Origin: Candidatus Sulfotelmatobacter sp.
GTDB lineage: Bacteria; Acidobacteriota; Terriglobia; Terriglobales; SbA1
Direction: 5' to 3'
DNA length: 8,765 nucleotides
NCBI GenBank assembly: GCA_030151135.1
Contig: JASLEQ010000760.1
Span: 1 to 8,765 of the forward strand
The position numbers and the translations under genes are program-made. Shown one piece after another: positions 1 to 6,098 of this stretch (the stretch's first letter is position 1; the number at the start of each line of letters is the position of its first letter). The notes under the pieces were generated by a model. That model had not been told where the DNA came from, ran no database searches, and worked only from the letters and a program-made list of their open reading frames with translations.

Positions 1-346
1 GGCTCTGGTGAAAAACAGTCTCAGCGCGCATTCCGGCCATCACCGGGTGCCGTACAACTGCTTCGGCGCGTCCCTAATACCTTCGGCGTAGATTCTTATC
101 CTCCGACCAACGTAATAGCTACGCAGCATCCGAATCTATCCGATATTGATTCCACCGCTCAATTGTGCCGATCATGATGCGCAGCTAACATCCCGCCTGA
201 GGTGTCGGACTGCCTGTAGTCACCTCTCGAGACCGGACCTAGCCATACTCAGTGGGTCTGTACCAGTCTTGCCGAACCTTGTGGCGAAACCGTAACTTAA
301 TCCAGTTTGCTTCCTATATGGACGCAAGCAGAAAAGAGACTAATTC
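1..346. other. Left-edge stretch without a convincing gene
   Basis: No start codon with a ribosome binding site and no recognisable protein is seen here. The first plus frame is open from the left edge to a TGA at 175-177, so the tail of a gene starting outside the window cannot be excluded, but the translation is not recognised. A nested inverted repeat lies at 199-226: GAGGTG (199-204) pairs with CACCTC (221-226) and an inner ACT/AGT adds to the stem. It could be a terminator for an upstream gene or be fortuitous. The last 80 bases are the leader of the dehydrogenase gene. Confidence 0.4.
269..298 (+). promoter_or_regulatory. Possible sigma-70-like promoter of the dehydrogenase gene
   Basis: TTGCCG at 269-274 and TAACTT at 293-298 are separated by 18 bases and lie about 50 bases before the start codon at 347. 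Both hexamers match the consensus only partly (TTG of the -35; TA and the final T of the -10), so this is a weak call based on position and spacing. Confidence 0.22.
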
Positions 347-1504
347 ATGAAAGCACTTGTCTACCACGGCCCGCGAAATGTCTCGGTCGACAATGTCGCC
401 GATGCCAAGATCGAAAAGCCGACGGATGTCCTCGTCCGAATCACTACCACCAATATCTGCGGTTCTGACCTACATATGTACGAAGGTCGCACTGATATGG
501 AACAAGGACGGGTTCTCGGTCATGAGAACCTGGGTGAGGTCATCGAGATCGGTAAAGGAGTTGACCGCGTGAAGGTTGGCGACCGCGTTGCGCTGCCGTT
601 CAACATTGGCTGTGGTTTTTGTGCCAATTGTGAGCGCGGGTTGTCCGCGTTTTGCCTCACCACCGCGGACCGCAGCAAGATACCGAACATGGCTGGCGCC
701 GCATATGGGTTTGCGGACATGGGCCCGTACAACGGGGGTCAAGCCGAACTTCTTCGCGTTCCTTACGGCGACTATAACTGTTTGGTCTTGCCCGAAGATG
801 CTGAAGAGAAAGAACGAGACTACGTGATGCTCTCCGATATATTCCCCACGGGTTGGCACTCCACCCGACTCGCCCGCCTCGCCCCGGGAGATTCCGTGGT
901 GATCTACGGCTCTGGCCCAGTCGGCCTGATGGCCACGCTTTCCGCTCGCATTCAAGGCGCAAGTCAGATCTTTGTCGTAGATCACAACACTGACCGGCTC
1001 AAGGTTGCCAAACAACTCGGCGGCATTCCTATCGTGGAGGACGAGGGCCGGGAGGTTGAACAGATTCTCCAAGCCACCCGAGGAGAGGGCACCGATTGTG
1101 GCTGCGAGTGCATCGGTTATCAGTGCCACACCCCCAAGGGCCAAGAGGTGCCAAATCTTGTCATGAACTCGCTCGTCAACGCTGTGAAGTTCACCGGAAC
1201 TATCGGCGTTGTCGGCGTCTTCATTCCCCAAGACCCGGGAGCCGCCGACAAGCTCGCCAAAAGTGGCGAGATTGCATTCGATTTCGGCAAGTTCTGGTTC
1301 AAAGGGCAGAAGATCGGTACAGGGCAATGCAATGTCAAAGCATATAACAGACAGTTGATGGAGTTAATCCATCATGGCAAAGCAAACCCGTCCGCAATCA
1401 TCTCCCACGACTTGCCGTTGACCGAAGCGCCCAAGGGGTATAAAAACTTCGATGCGCGTGTAAACGGTTGGCATAAAGTGGTCCTTCATCCGAAGGCAGC
1501 CTGA
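347..1504 (+). CDS. Zinc-dependent alcohol dehydrogenase, glutathione-independent formaldehyde dehydrogenase type
   Basis: This 385-residue protein belongs to the medium-chain zinc dehydrogenases and is laid out like Pseudomonas putida glutathione-independent formaldehyde dehydrogenase (about 398 residues), which oxidises formaldehyde or other small aldehydes/alcohols with bound NAD in the cytoplasm. Seen in the sequence: the NICGSD motif with Cys38, GHE with His59, and LSD with Asp164 form the expected catalytic zinc site; Cys89, Cys92, Cys95 and Cys103 form the structural zinc lobe; GSGPVG at 188-193 is the Rossmann dinucleotide loop and Asp212 at the end of the second strand suggests NAD rather than NADP. 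The AYGFADMG segment near 119-126 and the FWFKGQKIGTGQ-like region near 316-328 also match this subgroup. Start: ATG at 347 with a purine-rich AAGAGA about eight bases upstream. It stands alone, with gaps on both sides. Substrate is inferred; a broader aldehyde or alcohol dehydrogenase is possible. Confidence 0.94.
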   Translation: MKALVYHGPRNVSVDNVADAKIEKPTDVLVRITTTNICGSDLHMYEGRTDMEQGRVLGHENLGEVIEIGKGVDRVKVGDRVALPFNIGCGFCANCERGLSAFCLTTADRSKIPNMAGAAYGFADMGPYNGGQAELLRVPYGDYNCLVLPEDAEEKERDYVMLSDIFPTGWHSTRLARLAPGDSVVIYGSGPVGLMATLSARIQGASQIFVVDHNTDRLKVAKQLGGIPIVEDEGREVEQILQATRGEGTDCGCECIGYQCHTPKGQEVPNLVMNSLVNAVKFTGTIGVVGVFIPQDPGAADKLAKSGEIAFDFGKFWFKGQKIGTGQCNVKAYNRQLMELIHHGKANPSAIISHDLPLTEAPKGYKNFDARVNGWHKVVLHPKAA

Positions 1505-1518
1505 TGCGAAGCAGGCTG
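1497..1518 (+). terminator. Hairpin overlapping the dehydrogenase stop codon
   Basis: CAGCCTG (1497-1503) and CAGGCTG (1512-1518) form a perfect 7-bp stem around an 8-base loop; the TGA stop (1502-1504) lies across the stem-loop boundary. No clear U-run follows, so it may be a weak terminator or an mRNA 3'-end stabiliser rather than a canonical intrinsic terminator. Confidence 0.4.
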
Positions 1519-1519
1519 A

Positions 1520-1741
1520 GTCTCCGGCTCCTCAAAAACCGGTCCACGCACGTTAAACCAGATTTGCTCTGTTCCACAATTTCGTGAGCTGAATCCTTCA
1601 CATTGGCATGGCCCTCGCAATCATCCAACAGGTCGGCGGGACTTTCTCATCCCGCTGATCCTGCCGGGTGACTTCGAATTCTTCTTCGGAACCAGCATCA
1701 GAACAGATTCGATTGTCGCCGATAACCAGACCGCGGCATAA
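1520..1741 (+). pseudogene. Start-less open frame, possible gene remnant
   Basis: After a TGA at 1517-1519 this frame stays open for 73 codons to TAA at 1739-1741 but contains no ATG, GTG or TTG that could start a protein of useful length. The last 35 codons look coding-like: most third positions are G or C, and the translation contains the hydrophobic and acidic runs DFLIPLILPGD and FEFFFGTS, preceded by HWHGPRNHPTGRR. I do not recognise the family. It could be the 3' end of a decayed gene, a frame whose 5' part was replaced by the dehydrogenase gene, or a chance open frame. The call is low-confidence because the evidence is only frame length and composition. Confidence 0.17.
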
Positions 1742-1863
1742 GGCGGATCGGTGGCTTAGACGGTTAGTGCAAGGCTTAATACTTCCGATCTAGGCTATTA
1801 GCCTCCTAGAGCAATATGCGCTCTACTCACCAAAACGGATGCCCCACCGCATCCAATGGCCAA

Positions 1864-1893
1864 TTGTTTTCACCGGATGCACGACTCAATACT
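1864..1893 (+). promoter_or_regulatory. Possible promoter of the BON-domain gene
   Basis: TTGTTT (1864-1869) and AATACT (1888-1893) are spaced by 18 bases and end 56 bases before the preferred start at 1950. The -10 matches four of six consensus positions and the -35 only its TTG, so this is a positional guess. Confidence 0.2.
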
Positions 1894-1937
1894 AGCCACA
1901 AATGTCAACGCCGCATGCTTCCCCAAGCGTGCTCATC

Positions 1938-1943
1938 AGGAGA
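1938..1943 (+). promoter_or_regulatory. Ribosome binding site deciding the BON start
   Basis: AGGAGA lies directly against an in-frame ATG at 1944 (no spacing) but six bases before the ATG at 1950. The spacing favours 1950 as the true start and argues against both 1944 and the far upstream ATG at 1902. Confidence 0.7.
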
Positions 1944-1949
1944 ATGGAT

Positions 1950-2621
1950 ATGACAACAGCAACGATGGTTCACCGCGACCAGGAAGTTCAGCAGGATGTT
2001 CTGGCTGAACTTCGGTGGGATCTCGGTGTTGCCGCGAGTGAAATCGGCGTGGCCGTCAAGGACGGTGTCGTCACGCTCACTGGACACGTCGATACTTTCC
2101 TCAAGAAATGGCGGGCCGAAGAGGCTGCGCTGCGCGTCAACGGAGTAGCGGCGGTTGCCAACGATATTGAAGTGCGCCTGGTCGGGGCAGAACGGACCGA
2201 CGCCGATATCGCAGCGGCTGCCGTGAACGCACTCAACTGGAATTCGACGATTCCCGTCAACAAGGTTCACGTGACCGTGGAGAAAGGCTGGGTGACCCTC
2301 AAAGGTGAGGTCGAGTGGCAATACCAGCGCCGAGAGGCGGAGAAAGCCGTACGCGGTCTTTGGGGCGTCAAAGGCGTCACCAACTTGATCACCGTCAAGC
2401 CAGCTGCATCTCCAACGGATTTGAAGAAGAACATCGAAGATGCATTGGTCCGCAGCGCTCAACTTGATGCCAATGCCATTACGGTTCAGGTGGAGGGTAG
2501 CAAGGCCATCCTCAGGGGCAAAGTGCGGTCGTGGGCAGAAAAGAGAGAAGCCGAACGAGCGGCGTGGCTGGCTCCAGGCATTACTTCGGTCGACAACCAG
2601 ATCAGCGTCAGCTTCTTCTGA
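1950..2621 (+). CDS. BON domain-containing protein with three BON repeats
   Basis: A 223-residue protein made almost entirely of three BON domains, at about residues 11-77, 85-152 and 156-221. Each shows the alpha-beta pattern of the family: a helix with DVLAELRWD / DIAAAAVNALNW / NIEDALVRSA, then a beta strand and turn of the type V-x-DG-x-VTLTG or V-EKGWVTLKG, an amphipathic helix, and a closing G-V-x-x-V-x-N-x-I strand. BON domains bind phospholipid or other surfaces and occur in OsmY, secretins and mechanosensitive channels. Unlike OsmY, which has two BON domains and a signal peptide, this protein starts MTTATMVHRDQ with no signal sequence, so it is predicted to be cytoplasmic. The start at 1950 is set by AGGAGA six bases upstream; an in-frame ATG at 1902 lacks such a site. 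It is probably transcribed alone. Family assignment is firm; a role in osmotic or envelope stress is inferred from relatives. Confidence 0.93.
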   Translation: MTTATMVHRDQEVQQDVLAELRWDLGVAASEIGVAVKDGVVTLTGHVDTFLKKWRAEEAALRVNGVAAVANDIEVRLVGAERTDADIAAAAVNALNWNSTIPVNKVHVTVEKGWVTLKGEVEWQYQRREAEKAVRGLWGVKGVTNLITVKPAASPTDLKKNIEDALVRSAQLDANAITVQVEGSKAILRGKVRSWAEKREAERAAWLAPGITSVDNQISVSFF

Positions 2622-2697
2622 CGAGCATGGCGAGCGCGCAGAACGACCATTTGAACAGTCAAAAGCGAGATCGACGAATCGTATCACTGATGCGCAC

Positions 2698-2734
2698 GGT
2701 GGCTTCCTCCCGCACTCATCAGGGTGAAGCCACC
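2698..2734 (+). terminator. Long-stem inverted repeat after the BON gene
   Basis: GGTGGCTTC (2698-2706) pairs perfectly with GAAGCCACC (2726-2734). Inside the loop CCC and GGG can extend the structure after a small internal loop. No uninterrupted U-run follows (ACTCTT). It lies 77 bases after the BON stop and before the kinase start, so it most likely ends the BON transcript. Confidence 0.45.
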
Positions 2735-2751
2735 ACTCTTGACCGCGGCCG

Positions 2752-2778
2752 TCAGGTGAGTGCCTGAACTTCTTCTTG
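2752..2778 (+). terminator. Second small hairpin with T-rich tail
   Basis: TCAGG (2752-2756) and CCTGA (2763-2767) form a 5-bp stem with a 6-base loop, followed by a pyrimidine- and T-rich segment ACTTCTTCTT. The stem is short, but the tail makes it terminator-like; it may act together with the longer repeat just upstream. It is itself nested inside GACCG/CGGTC (2741-2745 and 2780-2784). Confidence 0.3.
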
Positions 2779-2884
2779 ACGGTCCTTCAGCACTCCTGCA
2801 AAAGCCTCATTCAGATTTCAATCCATTTGTTCTGGCAATCTGAAAAGCTCGGTTTGCCCTGGTGAGAAAGTTTCTGTCGAGTGA

Positions 2885-4126
2885 GTGAGTTATCAACTGG
2901 CATTTCAGAAACCAATGAAGACTGCATACAATTCCCGCGTACCCCGATCAACAGTGAAACCTTTCATTCACGGAAAGGCTGCGACGCCCATGCAGTCTGG
3001 TCTCAGAATAGCCTCCCCGGCAAGTCAACACGTTGCCGGCGAACTCCACGGCTCTGCAACTGCTTCGGCCTCCATGGATCTGTTCGCATCGATTGTCAAC
3101 CAATGTGAGGACGCGATTATCAGCATGACAATGGACCGCGTCGTGACGAGTTGGAACAAAAGTGCCGAACGGATTTTCGGATATACATCCGGCGAAATGC
3201 TGGGACAGCCGCTTACGCGGCTCTTACGAGGTGATGACGAAACCGGCCTGAACAAGCACCTGGTCAGGCTTCAGAGCGGTGAACAGATTGGCAGTTACGA
3301 GGCCATCCGGCATTCCAAGAATGGAGAGCAGATTCCTGTTTGCATCACCTGCTCCCCGCTTTGCGACACCTCGAATCGGGTTATCGGGGTAGCGGAGATC
3401 GTGCGCGAAATCCCGCGCAGCGAACGAGTGGAACGAATTGAGCGGACCGATGAGCGGCTGAGGTCGATGGGCCGGCTGGCGTCGCGAATAGCGCACGAAA
3501 TCAATAACCCGCTGACATCCGTCACCAACCTGCTCTTTCTTCTTCAAAGAGACTGTCTGACGGCGCGCTCCGCCGAATACTTATCTCTGGCGCAACGCGA
3601 AGTGGCGCGCATCGGCCTAATCTCGGCGCAATCCTTAGGCATTTATCGGTTTAGCGGTCCGCCGGCTCTGTGTGCCGTCGCCGACATTGTGGACGAAGCC
3701 GTTGTCCTGTGTCACGATCGGATCGAATCGACCGGCATCGCGGTAAGGCGAGACTATTGCCCGGTTTCGATCATCAGTTGCCACCGCGAAGAATTGCGCC
3801 AGGTCATGTTAAACGTGGTGAGAAATGCGCTGGATGCCATGCCCCACGGAGGAACATTACGTCTCCGAATCCGCGGACGCAAAGACTGGATGACGGACCG
3901 CAACGGCGTCCTCATCACGGTGGGAGATACGGGAAGAGGAATGAACGCGGAAACACGTAAAAGATTATTCGAGCCGTTCTTCACCACAAAAGACGCAACC
4001 GGAACGGGGTTGGGATTGTGGGGTTGCGCGCATGTAATCACGAAATATGGCGGTCGGATCCTGGTAAAGAGCAATGGGACAGGAGCGCGATCTGGAACTG
4101 TCTGCGCGATGTTTCTGCCCGTCTGA
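2885..4126 (+). CDS. Soluble PAS-domain sensor histidine kinase
   Basis: This 413-residue protein is an orthodox transmitter kinase: it senses a signal through a PAS domain and autophosphorylates a histidine for transfer to a response regulator. Visible parts: an unassigned N-terminus (1-63); a PAS domain (about 66-178, with DAIISMTMDRVVTSWN and AERIFGYTSGEMLG); a dimerisation/H-box segment with AHEINNPL, phospho-acceptor His204; an ATP-binding domain with N-box NVVRNALDAM (Asn314), G1 DTGRGM (Asp348), F-box LFEPFFTTK (361-369) and G2 GTGLGL. HEINNPL resembles the NtrB-like HPK4 class. No membrane segment is seen, so it should be cytoplasmic. No response regulator is adjacent, making it an orphan kinase here. 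The start is uncertain: GTG at 2885 gives the longest form, but ATG at 2915, 2990 (AAAGG about 11 bases before) or 3074 are alternatives and none has a strong ribosome binding site. Confidence 0.92.
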   Translation: MSYQLAFQKPMKTAYNSRVPRSTVKPFIHGKAATPMQSGLRIASPASQHVAGELHGSATASASMDLFASIVNQCEDAIISMTMDRVVTSWNKSAERIFGYTSGEMLGQPLTRLLRGDDETGLNKHLVRLQSGEQIGSYEAIRHSKNGEQIPVCITCSPLCDTSNRVIGVAEIVREIPRSERVERIERTDERLRSMGRLASRIAHEINNPLTSVTNLLFLLQRDCLTARSAEYLSLAQREVARIGLISAQSLGIYRFSGPPALCAVADIVDEAVVLCHDRIESTGIAVRRDYCPVSIISCHREELRQVMLNVVRNALDAMPHGGTLRLRIRGRKDWMTDRNGVLITVGDTGRGMNAETRKRLFEPFFTTKDATGTGLGLWGCAHVITKYGGRILVKSNGTGARSGTVCAMFLPV

Positions 4127-4154
4127 GCCCGGCAAGGAATGTCGTTTGCCGGGC
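4127..4154 (+). terminator. GC-rich hairpin directly after the PAS kinase
   Basis: GCCCGGCAA (4127-4135) and TTGCCGGGC (4146-4154) form a perfect 9-bp stem with a 10-base loop, beginning at the base after the kinase stop codon. There is no U-run on the plus side. As it lies between two convergent genes it could stop transcription from both sides, about 90 bases beyond the stop of the minus-strand gene. Part of the stem, TTGCCGGG, recurs at 4160-4167. Confidence 0.55.
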
Positions 4155-4242
4155 CGCGTTGCCGGGGAGTTGACGTCGGATCCGCGGGCGTTATCTCCTC
4201 GATGAATCGTGAGCATCTTGCTGCGGTAGGATTGCGCGTCAG

Positions 4243-4791
4243 CTAGATCGCTACCTCGGTGAGATCCTTAATGGCGGAGTGTAAGGAAGCGACATCCAAT
4301 GAACCTCTATATCGCCACCCGTTAATAAAAAATGCTGGAGACTCGTTCACTCCGCTGCGCACTCCGCTCAGAAAATCCTCCCGAACCCGAACCGCATGCG
4401 TCTGTGCAGCCATGTCTCGGTTGAACCATGTCATATCAAGGCCCACGTGGGCGGCATACATCCTCAGATGCCGATCTGACAATCGTCCCTGGTTCTGGAA
4501 GAGCACCTCATGCATCTCCCAAAATCTGCGCTGCGCAGCCGCTGCTTCTCCGGCCTCCGCCGCACGCTGGGCTTGGAGAGGCTGCGCATTGAACGGGAAG
4601 TGACGGAACACGATCCGTAAGTCATCCCCGAAGGACTCCAGAGCTGCTTTCAGCAGAAGGTGTGCCTCGCCGCACGCCTGGGTTTCGTAATCTCCATATT
4701 GCACGACGGTCAAGGGGGCCGCGTCTGGCCCGAATATGTGGTCACGGGCGCAAACCGGAAAGTCAAGCTTGGTGACTGCATCTCTTCTCAC
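4243..4791 (-). CDS. DsbA-like thioredoxin-fold protein with altered active site
   Basis: A 182-residue protein of the DsbA/thioredoxin-4 group. It has the family opening RDHIFGPDAAPLTVVQYGDYE, the helical insert with FRHFPFNAQ, AAEAGEAAAAQRRFWEMHEVLF (73-98) and the late SGVRSGVNESPAFFINGWRYRG with the cis-proline Pro152. Such proteins exchange dithiols and disulfides. Here the usual CxxC after YGDYE reads T37-Q-A-C40: the first, nucleophilic cysteine is threonine. The only other cysteine is Cys14. It therefore cannot work as a normal CxxC oxidase and may be a monothiol, glutathione-linked, or non-redox variant. No signal peptide is present, so it is predicted to be cytoplasmic. The start is GTG at 4791, eight bases after AGGAGG; a longer in-frame ATG at 4974 would add 61 residues of unlike composition and run through that site. 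The gene converges on the PAS kinase and is otherwise unlinked. Confidence 0.9.
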   Translation of the reverse strand: MRRDAVTKLDFPVCARDHIFGPDAAPLTVVQYGDYETQACGEAHLLLKAALESFGDDLRIVFRHFPFNAQPLQAQRAAEAGEAAAAQRRFWEMHEVLFQNQGRLSDRHLRMYAAHVGLDMTWFNRDMAAQTHAVRVREDFLSGVRSGVNESPAFFINGWRYRGSLDVASLHSAIKDLTEVAI

Positions 4792-4799
4792 GTAATTGT

Positions 4800-4805
4800 C
4801 CTCCT
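4800..4805 (-). promoter_or_regulatory. Consensus ribosome binding site selecting a GTG start
   Basis: On the minus strand AGGAGG lies eight bases before GTG at 4791-4789. This perfect Shine-Dalgarno sequence decides for the GTG start and against the distant ATG at 4974. Confidence 0.8.
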
Positions 4806-5298
4806 GGTCATGATGAATATGCGAATGGCGTAAATTGTCGCGGCCGCCGGAGAATCCGCGGAATCGGCCGGCTCGAAGACCTTGCGGTATTAGAGAGCGC
4901 CCACTGGCGCAATCTGGGCGTGATGCTAGCATCGGTTTCAAGAGCTCACAATTCGTCCTGCGTGCTAACCTCAAGCTTCTCGGACGTTTCAGCCATCATT
5001 CCCACCAATTTGCTGGCGCCTCCTCCCGCGACCGATGAATAGCCCACCTAGGACCACGGCTTATACGCGATTGGATCGAAGGTCGTAGGGTGATGCTGTC
5101 AGGCCGGGATATGCCTGTCTTCTCCACGTGAAGAATTGTCACCAGCCGAAATTATTGCCAAGATGTCAGAAGTGAAGGATGGAATGAAGTCACATCGACA
5201 CGCGAAACAGGGTTGTCGTCCCGTTGTAGCGAGCCGAATGCGCAACTCTCATCATCCTTAGGCACGCCGAATCGCCACGTTTGAAACAGGAGCTTCCT

Positions 5299-5433
5299 AT
5301 GGCGGCGCAAAGCGAACACACAACTCGGCGGCGCCTTCTCAGGCGCAAAGACAACCGTCAGCACAGCCGGTTCTTTTCCAGAAGGTACTTGATCCGGACC
5401 CTCAATAGATTGTCGACGATACCTGCATTCTGA
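5299..5433 (+). CDS. Possible small arginine-rich protein
   Basis: A 44-codon frame starting MAAQSEHTTRRRLLRR and ending TIPAF-stop. AGGAG at 5288-5292 sits six bases before its ATG, a near-ideal spacing. The product would be strongly basic (eleven arginines and one lysine against two acidic residues) with no hydrophobic segment, which could fit an RNA- or DNA-binding small protein or a leader peptide for the DUF4136 gene that begins 43 bases later. I do not recognise a family. GC-rich intergenic DNA readily gives arginine-rich chance frames, so the ribosome binding site is the only real support. Confidence 0.25.
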   Translation: MAAQSEHTTRRRLLRRKDNRQHSRFFSRRYLIRTLNRLSTIPAF

Positions 5434-5476
5434 GGGCCGCTTTCCTTGGTTCTAAATCATTCGCAGCGGAGGATTC

Positions 5477-6016
5477 ATGATGAACACGGTTATGAAGGGC
5501 GTACTTGTCGGGATATTAGCTGTGGCGCTGCCGCCCCTCCCGGGATCCGCTCAGAAAGTGGAGACGGATTATGATCATAAGGCCAATTTTGCGCAATATC
5601 ACACATATGCGTGGGGGCATGTCGCTTCTTCCGATCCGCTTTTTGAATCTCGCATCCGCGATGCCGTCGATCACGCTCTGCAAGCAAAGGGCTGGCACGC
5701 GGTTCCAGAAGGTGCCGACGCCGACATCACGGTAACCGCAGTGGCTATGAAAAAGAACCAGAAGGAGTACACGACGTTTTACGACGATCTTGGGCCAGGA
5801 TGGCGCTGGCGTGGGTGGGGTACCGGCATGGCGACCACCTCGGTCGAGAATGTACCGGTGGGAACGTTAATCGTAGACCTGTACGACACCTCTTCAAAGA
5901 GTCTTGTATGGAGGGGAGTAGCGCGTGACACTCTCTCAGAGAAGCCGGAGAAGAATACGGAGAAACTTCAAAAAGCCGTAGACAAGATGTTTGACAAGTT
6001 CCCGCCTCGATCGTGA
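5477..6016 (+). CDS. Secreted DUF4136 domain-containing protein
   Basis: A 179-residue protein with a short signal peptide: MMNTVMKG, a hydrophobic core VLVGILAVALPPL, and a likely cleavage after GSA (residue 25). There is no lipobox cysteine, so the mature protein should be periplasmic or exported, whereas many DUF4136 members are lipoproteins. The mature part opens with the family hallmark VETDYDHKANFAQYHTYAWG (28-47), followed by I-RDAVDHALQAKGWHAVPEGADADITV and, near the end, LIVDLYDTSSKSLVWRGVARD and a helical KLQKAVDKMFDKFPP tail, all typical of this family. The function of DUF4136 is unknown; these proteins are common in the envelope of Acidobacteriota and Bacteroidota. Start at ATG 5477 or the adjacent ATG 5480 (GGAGG at 5468-5472 fits the second slightly better). 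The HdeD-type gene follows after 82 bases and may be cotranscribed. Confidence 0.88.
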   Translation: MMNTVMKGVLVGILAVALPPLPGSAQKVETDYDHKANFAQYHTYAWGHVASSDPLFESRIRDAVDHALQAKGWHAVPEGADADITVTAVAMKKNQKEYTTFYDDLGPGWRWRGWGTGMATTSVENVPVGTLIVDLYDTSSKSLVWRGVARDTLSEKPEKNTEKLQKAVDKMFDKFPPRS

Positions 6017-6060
6017 GCGCGGCGAGGTGCGCGCGCGGTCCGTCATTATGGGGGCCGCGC
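6017..6060 (+). other. GC-rich inverted repeats between the DUF4136 and HdeD genes
   Basis: CCGCGC at 6055-6060 can pair with GCGCGG at 6017-6022 or with GCGCGG at 6033-6038 (16-base loop), giving two alternative 6-bp stems. No U-run follows. It could be a weak terminator, an attenuator or an mRNA-processing element inside a two-gene transcript. Confidence 0.3.
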
Positions 6061-6085
6061 AAGGTTGCGGGATACGCCATCGATC

Positions 6086-6091
6086 AGGAGA
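6086..6091 (+). promoter_or_regulatory. Ribosome binding site deciding the HdeD start
   Basis: AGGAGA lies one base before an in-frame ATG at 6093 and seven bases before the ATG at 6099. Spacing favours 6099. The leader ATCAGGAGAA is identical to that of the BON gene at 1935-1944. Confidence 0.7.
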
Positions 6092-6098
6092 AATGAAC

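Larger units (their letters stand above)
1505..1949. other. Gap between the dehydrogenase and BON genes
   Basis: No complete gene is recognised in these 445 bases. The first half contains an open but start-less frame (1520-1741, listed separately). The second half is less coding-like and holds an inverted repeat GGATGC/GCATCC (1837-1842 and 1849-1854, 6-base loop) and a short stem AGGCT/AGCCT near 1793-1806; either might be an operator or chance. GGATGC occurs again at 1874-1879. A weak promoter pair for the BON gene lies at 1864-1893. Confidence 0.4.
4792..5476. other. Divergent intergenic region between the DsbA-like and DUF4136 genes
   Basis: These 685 bases separate two divergently transcribed genes and must carry the promoters of both, but no near-consensus pair stands out to me. 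Short open frames occur on both strands, mostly with unlike composition and no ribosome binding site; the one exception is a 44-codon frame at 5299-5433. A small stem GCGCC/GGCGC lies at 5331-5346. No RNA gene or mobile-element signature is recognised. Confidence 0.4.

Noticed and set aside
40..129. 29-codon minus-strand frame at the left edge (starts MLRSYYVGRRIRIYAEG)
   Set aside because: The peptide looks protein-like, but there is no ribosome binding site, it is very short and I cannot assign a family. It could be part of a repeated element or gene fragment; a database search of this stretch would decide.
470..1327. 285-codon open frame antisense to the dehydrogenase gene
   Set aside because: It lies entirely opposite a gene with clear zinc and Rossmann motifs, and its translation has no recognisable domain or ribosome binding site; it is a codon-bias shadow.
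1905..2687. 260-codon open frame antisense to the BON gene
   Set aside because: The plus strand has three clear BON domains; the antisense translation is arginine- and cysteine-rich without family features.
4792..4974. N-terminal extension of the DsbA-like protein to an ATG at 4974
   Set aside because: The perfect AGGAGG at 4800-4805 sits inside the extension and eight bases before a GTG; the extra 61 residues are basic and unlike the family, with no signal peptide.
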